Shown: piece after piece, positions 63,139 through 64,000 of the stretch
Numbering within the stretch: position 1 is the stretch's first letter
Layout: every line of letters begins with the position of its first letter
Assembly: GCF_020010905.1 (NCBI RefSeq)
Contig: NZ_JAGJBY010000001.1
Span: forward strand, 2,748,001-2,812,000
DNA: 64,000 nt
Source of the DNA: Streptomyces acidiscabies
GTDB taxonomy: Bacteria; Actinomycetota; Actinomycetes; Streptomycetales; Streptomycetaceae
Direction of reading: 5' to 3'
Made by a program: the position numbers and the translations under genes
The notes under the pieces: generated by a model
Database searches by the model: none
Seen by the model: the letters and a program-made list of their open reading frames with translations, nothing else
What the model was told of the DNA's origin: nothing

Positions 63139-64000
63139 CTACTTCGTGTACAGGGCCTCGATCTCGGCCGCGTAGTCCTTCGCCACCACGTTCCGCTTGA
63201 GCTTCAGCGAGGGCGTGAGGTGACCCGAGTCCTCCGTGAACTGGGAGGAGAGAATGCGGAACTTCCGCACCGATTCCGCTTTCGACACCGCGGCGTTGCC
63301 GTCGTCGACCGCCGTCTGGATCACCGCGAGGAGATCCGGGTCGTCACGCAGCGACGCCGCGGTGGCATCCGCCGGCTTGCCGTGCTCACTGGCCCAGCGG
63401 CCCAGGAACTCGTCGTCGATGGTGACCAGCGCGGCCACGAACGGCCGGCCGTCCCCGACGACCATGCACTCGGCGACCAGCGCGTGCGCCCGGATGCGGT
63501 CCTCGATCACCGCCGGGGCGACGTTCTTGCCGCCCGCCGTGACGATGATCTCCTTCTTGCGGCCGGTGATGGAGAGGTAGCCGTCCTCGTCGAGGGTGCC
63601 GATGTCCCCGGTGTGGAACCAGTTGTCGGCCAGCGCCTCGGCGGTCGCCGCCGGGTTGTTCCAGTACTCCTTGAACAGGTGCTCGCCGTGCAGCAGCACC
63701 TCCCCGTCGTCCGCGATCCGTACGACCGAGCCGGGCAGCGGCTGGCCGACCGTACCGATCTTCTGCCGGTCCCACGGGTTGAACGCGGTCGCCGCGCAGG
63801 ACTCGGTGAGGCCGTACCCCTCCAGGACCGTGAAGCCGATGCCCCGGAAGAAGTGGCCGAGCCGCTCGCCGAGCGGGGCGCCGCCGGAGATCGCGTACTC
63901 GCCCCGGCCGCCCAGGACCGCGCGCAGCTTGCTGTAGACGAGCTTGTCGAACACCTTGTGCTTGATCTTCAGCCCGAGCGGCGGACCCGACGGCAGGTCC
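63139..64000 (-). CDS. Long-chain fatty-acid--CoA ligase (FadD15-like), 3' part only
   Basis: The gene runs in from beyond the right edge; about 286 C-terminal residues are visible. They include the adenylate-forming motifs ISGGAPLGERLGHFF, GYGLTESCAATAFNPWDRQK (A5), WFHTGDIGTLDEDGYLSITG (A7/A8) and RKKEIIVTAGGKNVAP, and the C-terminal catalytic Lys in SLKLKRNVVAKDYA. It activates fatty acids to acyl-CoA through acyl-AMP. It converges on choA with 19 bases between the stops. Confidence 0.93.
   Translation of the reverse strand, partial: DLPSGPPLGLKIKHKVFDKLVYSKLRAVLGGRGEYAISGGAPLGERLGHFFRGIGFTVLEGYGLTESCAATAFNPWDRQKIGTVGQPLPGSVVRIADDGEVLLHGEHLFKEYWNNPAATAEALADNWFHTGDIGTLDEDGYLSITGRKKEIIVTAGGKNVAPAVIEDRIRAHALVAECMVVGDGRPFVAALVTIDDEFLGRWASEHGKPADATAASLRDDPDLLAVIQTAVDDGNAAVSKAESVRKFRILSSQFTEDSGHLTPSLKLKRNVVAKDYAAEIEALYTK

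Overview
This window is a high-GC actinobacterial chromosome segment, almost certainly from Streptomyces. The evidence is the strong G/C bias at third codon positions, frequent GTG starts, 4-nt ATGA/GTGA stop-start overlaps, the actinobacterial supercomplex gene order ctaC-ctaD-ctaF / ctaE-qcrC-qcrA-qcrB, DUF397 and XRE/DUF5753 gene sets, a SAM-IV riboswitch, and dispersed GGGGCGCGGGG-type intergenic repeats. No rRNA, tRNA or CRISPR array was seen.

Layout. 1-7.5 kb holds cobalamin nucleotide-loop assembly (cobT, and a cobU fused to a metallo-beta-lactamase-like domain), two methyltransferases, a DUF3043 membrane protein and the pspA/PspAA envelope-stress pair. 8-15.7 kb holds a DesK/NarL-type two-component pair, an RND-type exporter and a membrane Ser/Thr kinase with a PQQ-type beta-propeller sensor. 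15.9-23.4 kb holds a secreted beta-propeller protein with duplicated blades, then a 1,644-residue secreted polymorphic toxin (ricin-B lectin, about 630-residue Ala-rich coiled coil, pretoxin Hint, RNase A-like C-terminus) and a probable immunity gene built from two tandem homologous halves. 23.4-31.8 kb is accessory: an ISL2-like IS, an XRE/DUF397 cluster, nadA, and between nadA and erpA an IS5-type element with a -1 frameshift, a lower-GC methyltransferase, an IS1380-type transposase, a TOTE-primase remnant and an Lsr2-like DNA-binding fragment.

31.8-50.3 kb returns to core genes: erpA, a PfkB kinase, a NifS-TusA fusion, cytochrome c oxidase (ctaCDF, ctaE), cytochrome bc1 (qcrCAB), an L,D-transpeptidase, trpD, a SAM-IV-controlled class V aminotransferase, an Lrp-type effector-domain protein and a rhomboid protease. 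50.4-64 kb holds a zinc-ribbon protein, a NYN-domain protein, two consecutive NlpC/P60 endopeptidases, a second copy of the 878-bp IS that has split a lipoprotein gene inside its signal peptide, a PadR/MATE divergent pair with tandem operators, two glycosyltransferases (GT87-like and PimB-like GT4), a GMC cholesterol oxidase and the 3' part of a FadD15-like acyl-CoA ligase.

How it fits together. ctaCDF, ctaE and qcrCAB encode the aa3 oxidase and bc1 complex, which form the respiratory supercomplex in actinobacteria. ErpA and the NifS-TusA protein may serve Fe-S supply, including the clusters of NadA and the QcrA Rieske centre. The toxin/immunity module is the most interesting accessory system. 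Two copies of one IS in the window allow target-site reconstruction: one sits exactly on a stop codon and is harmless, the other breaks a gene.
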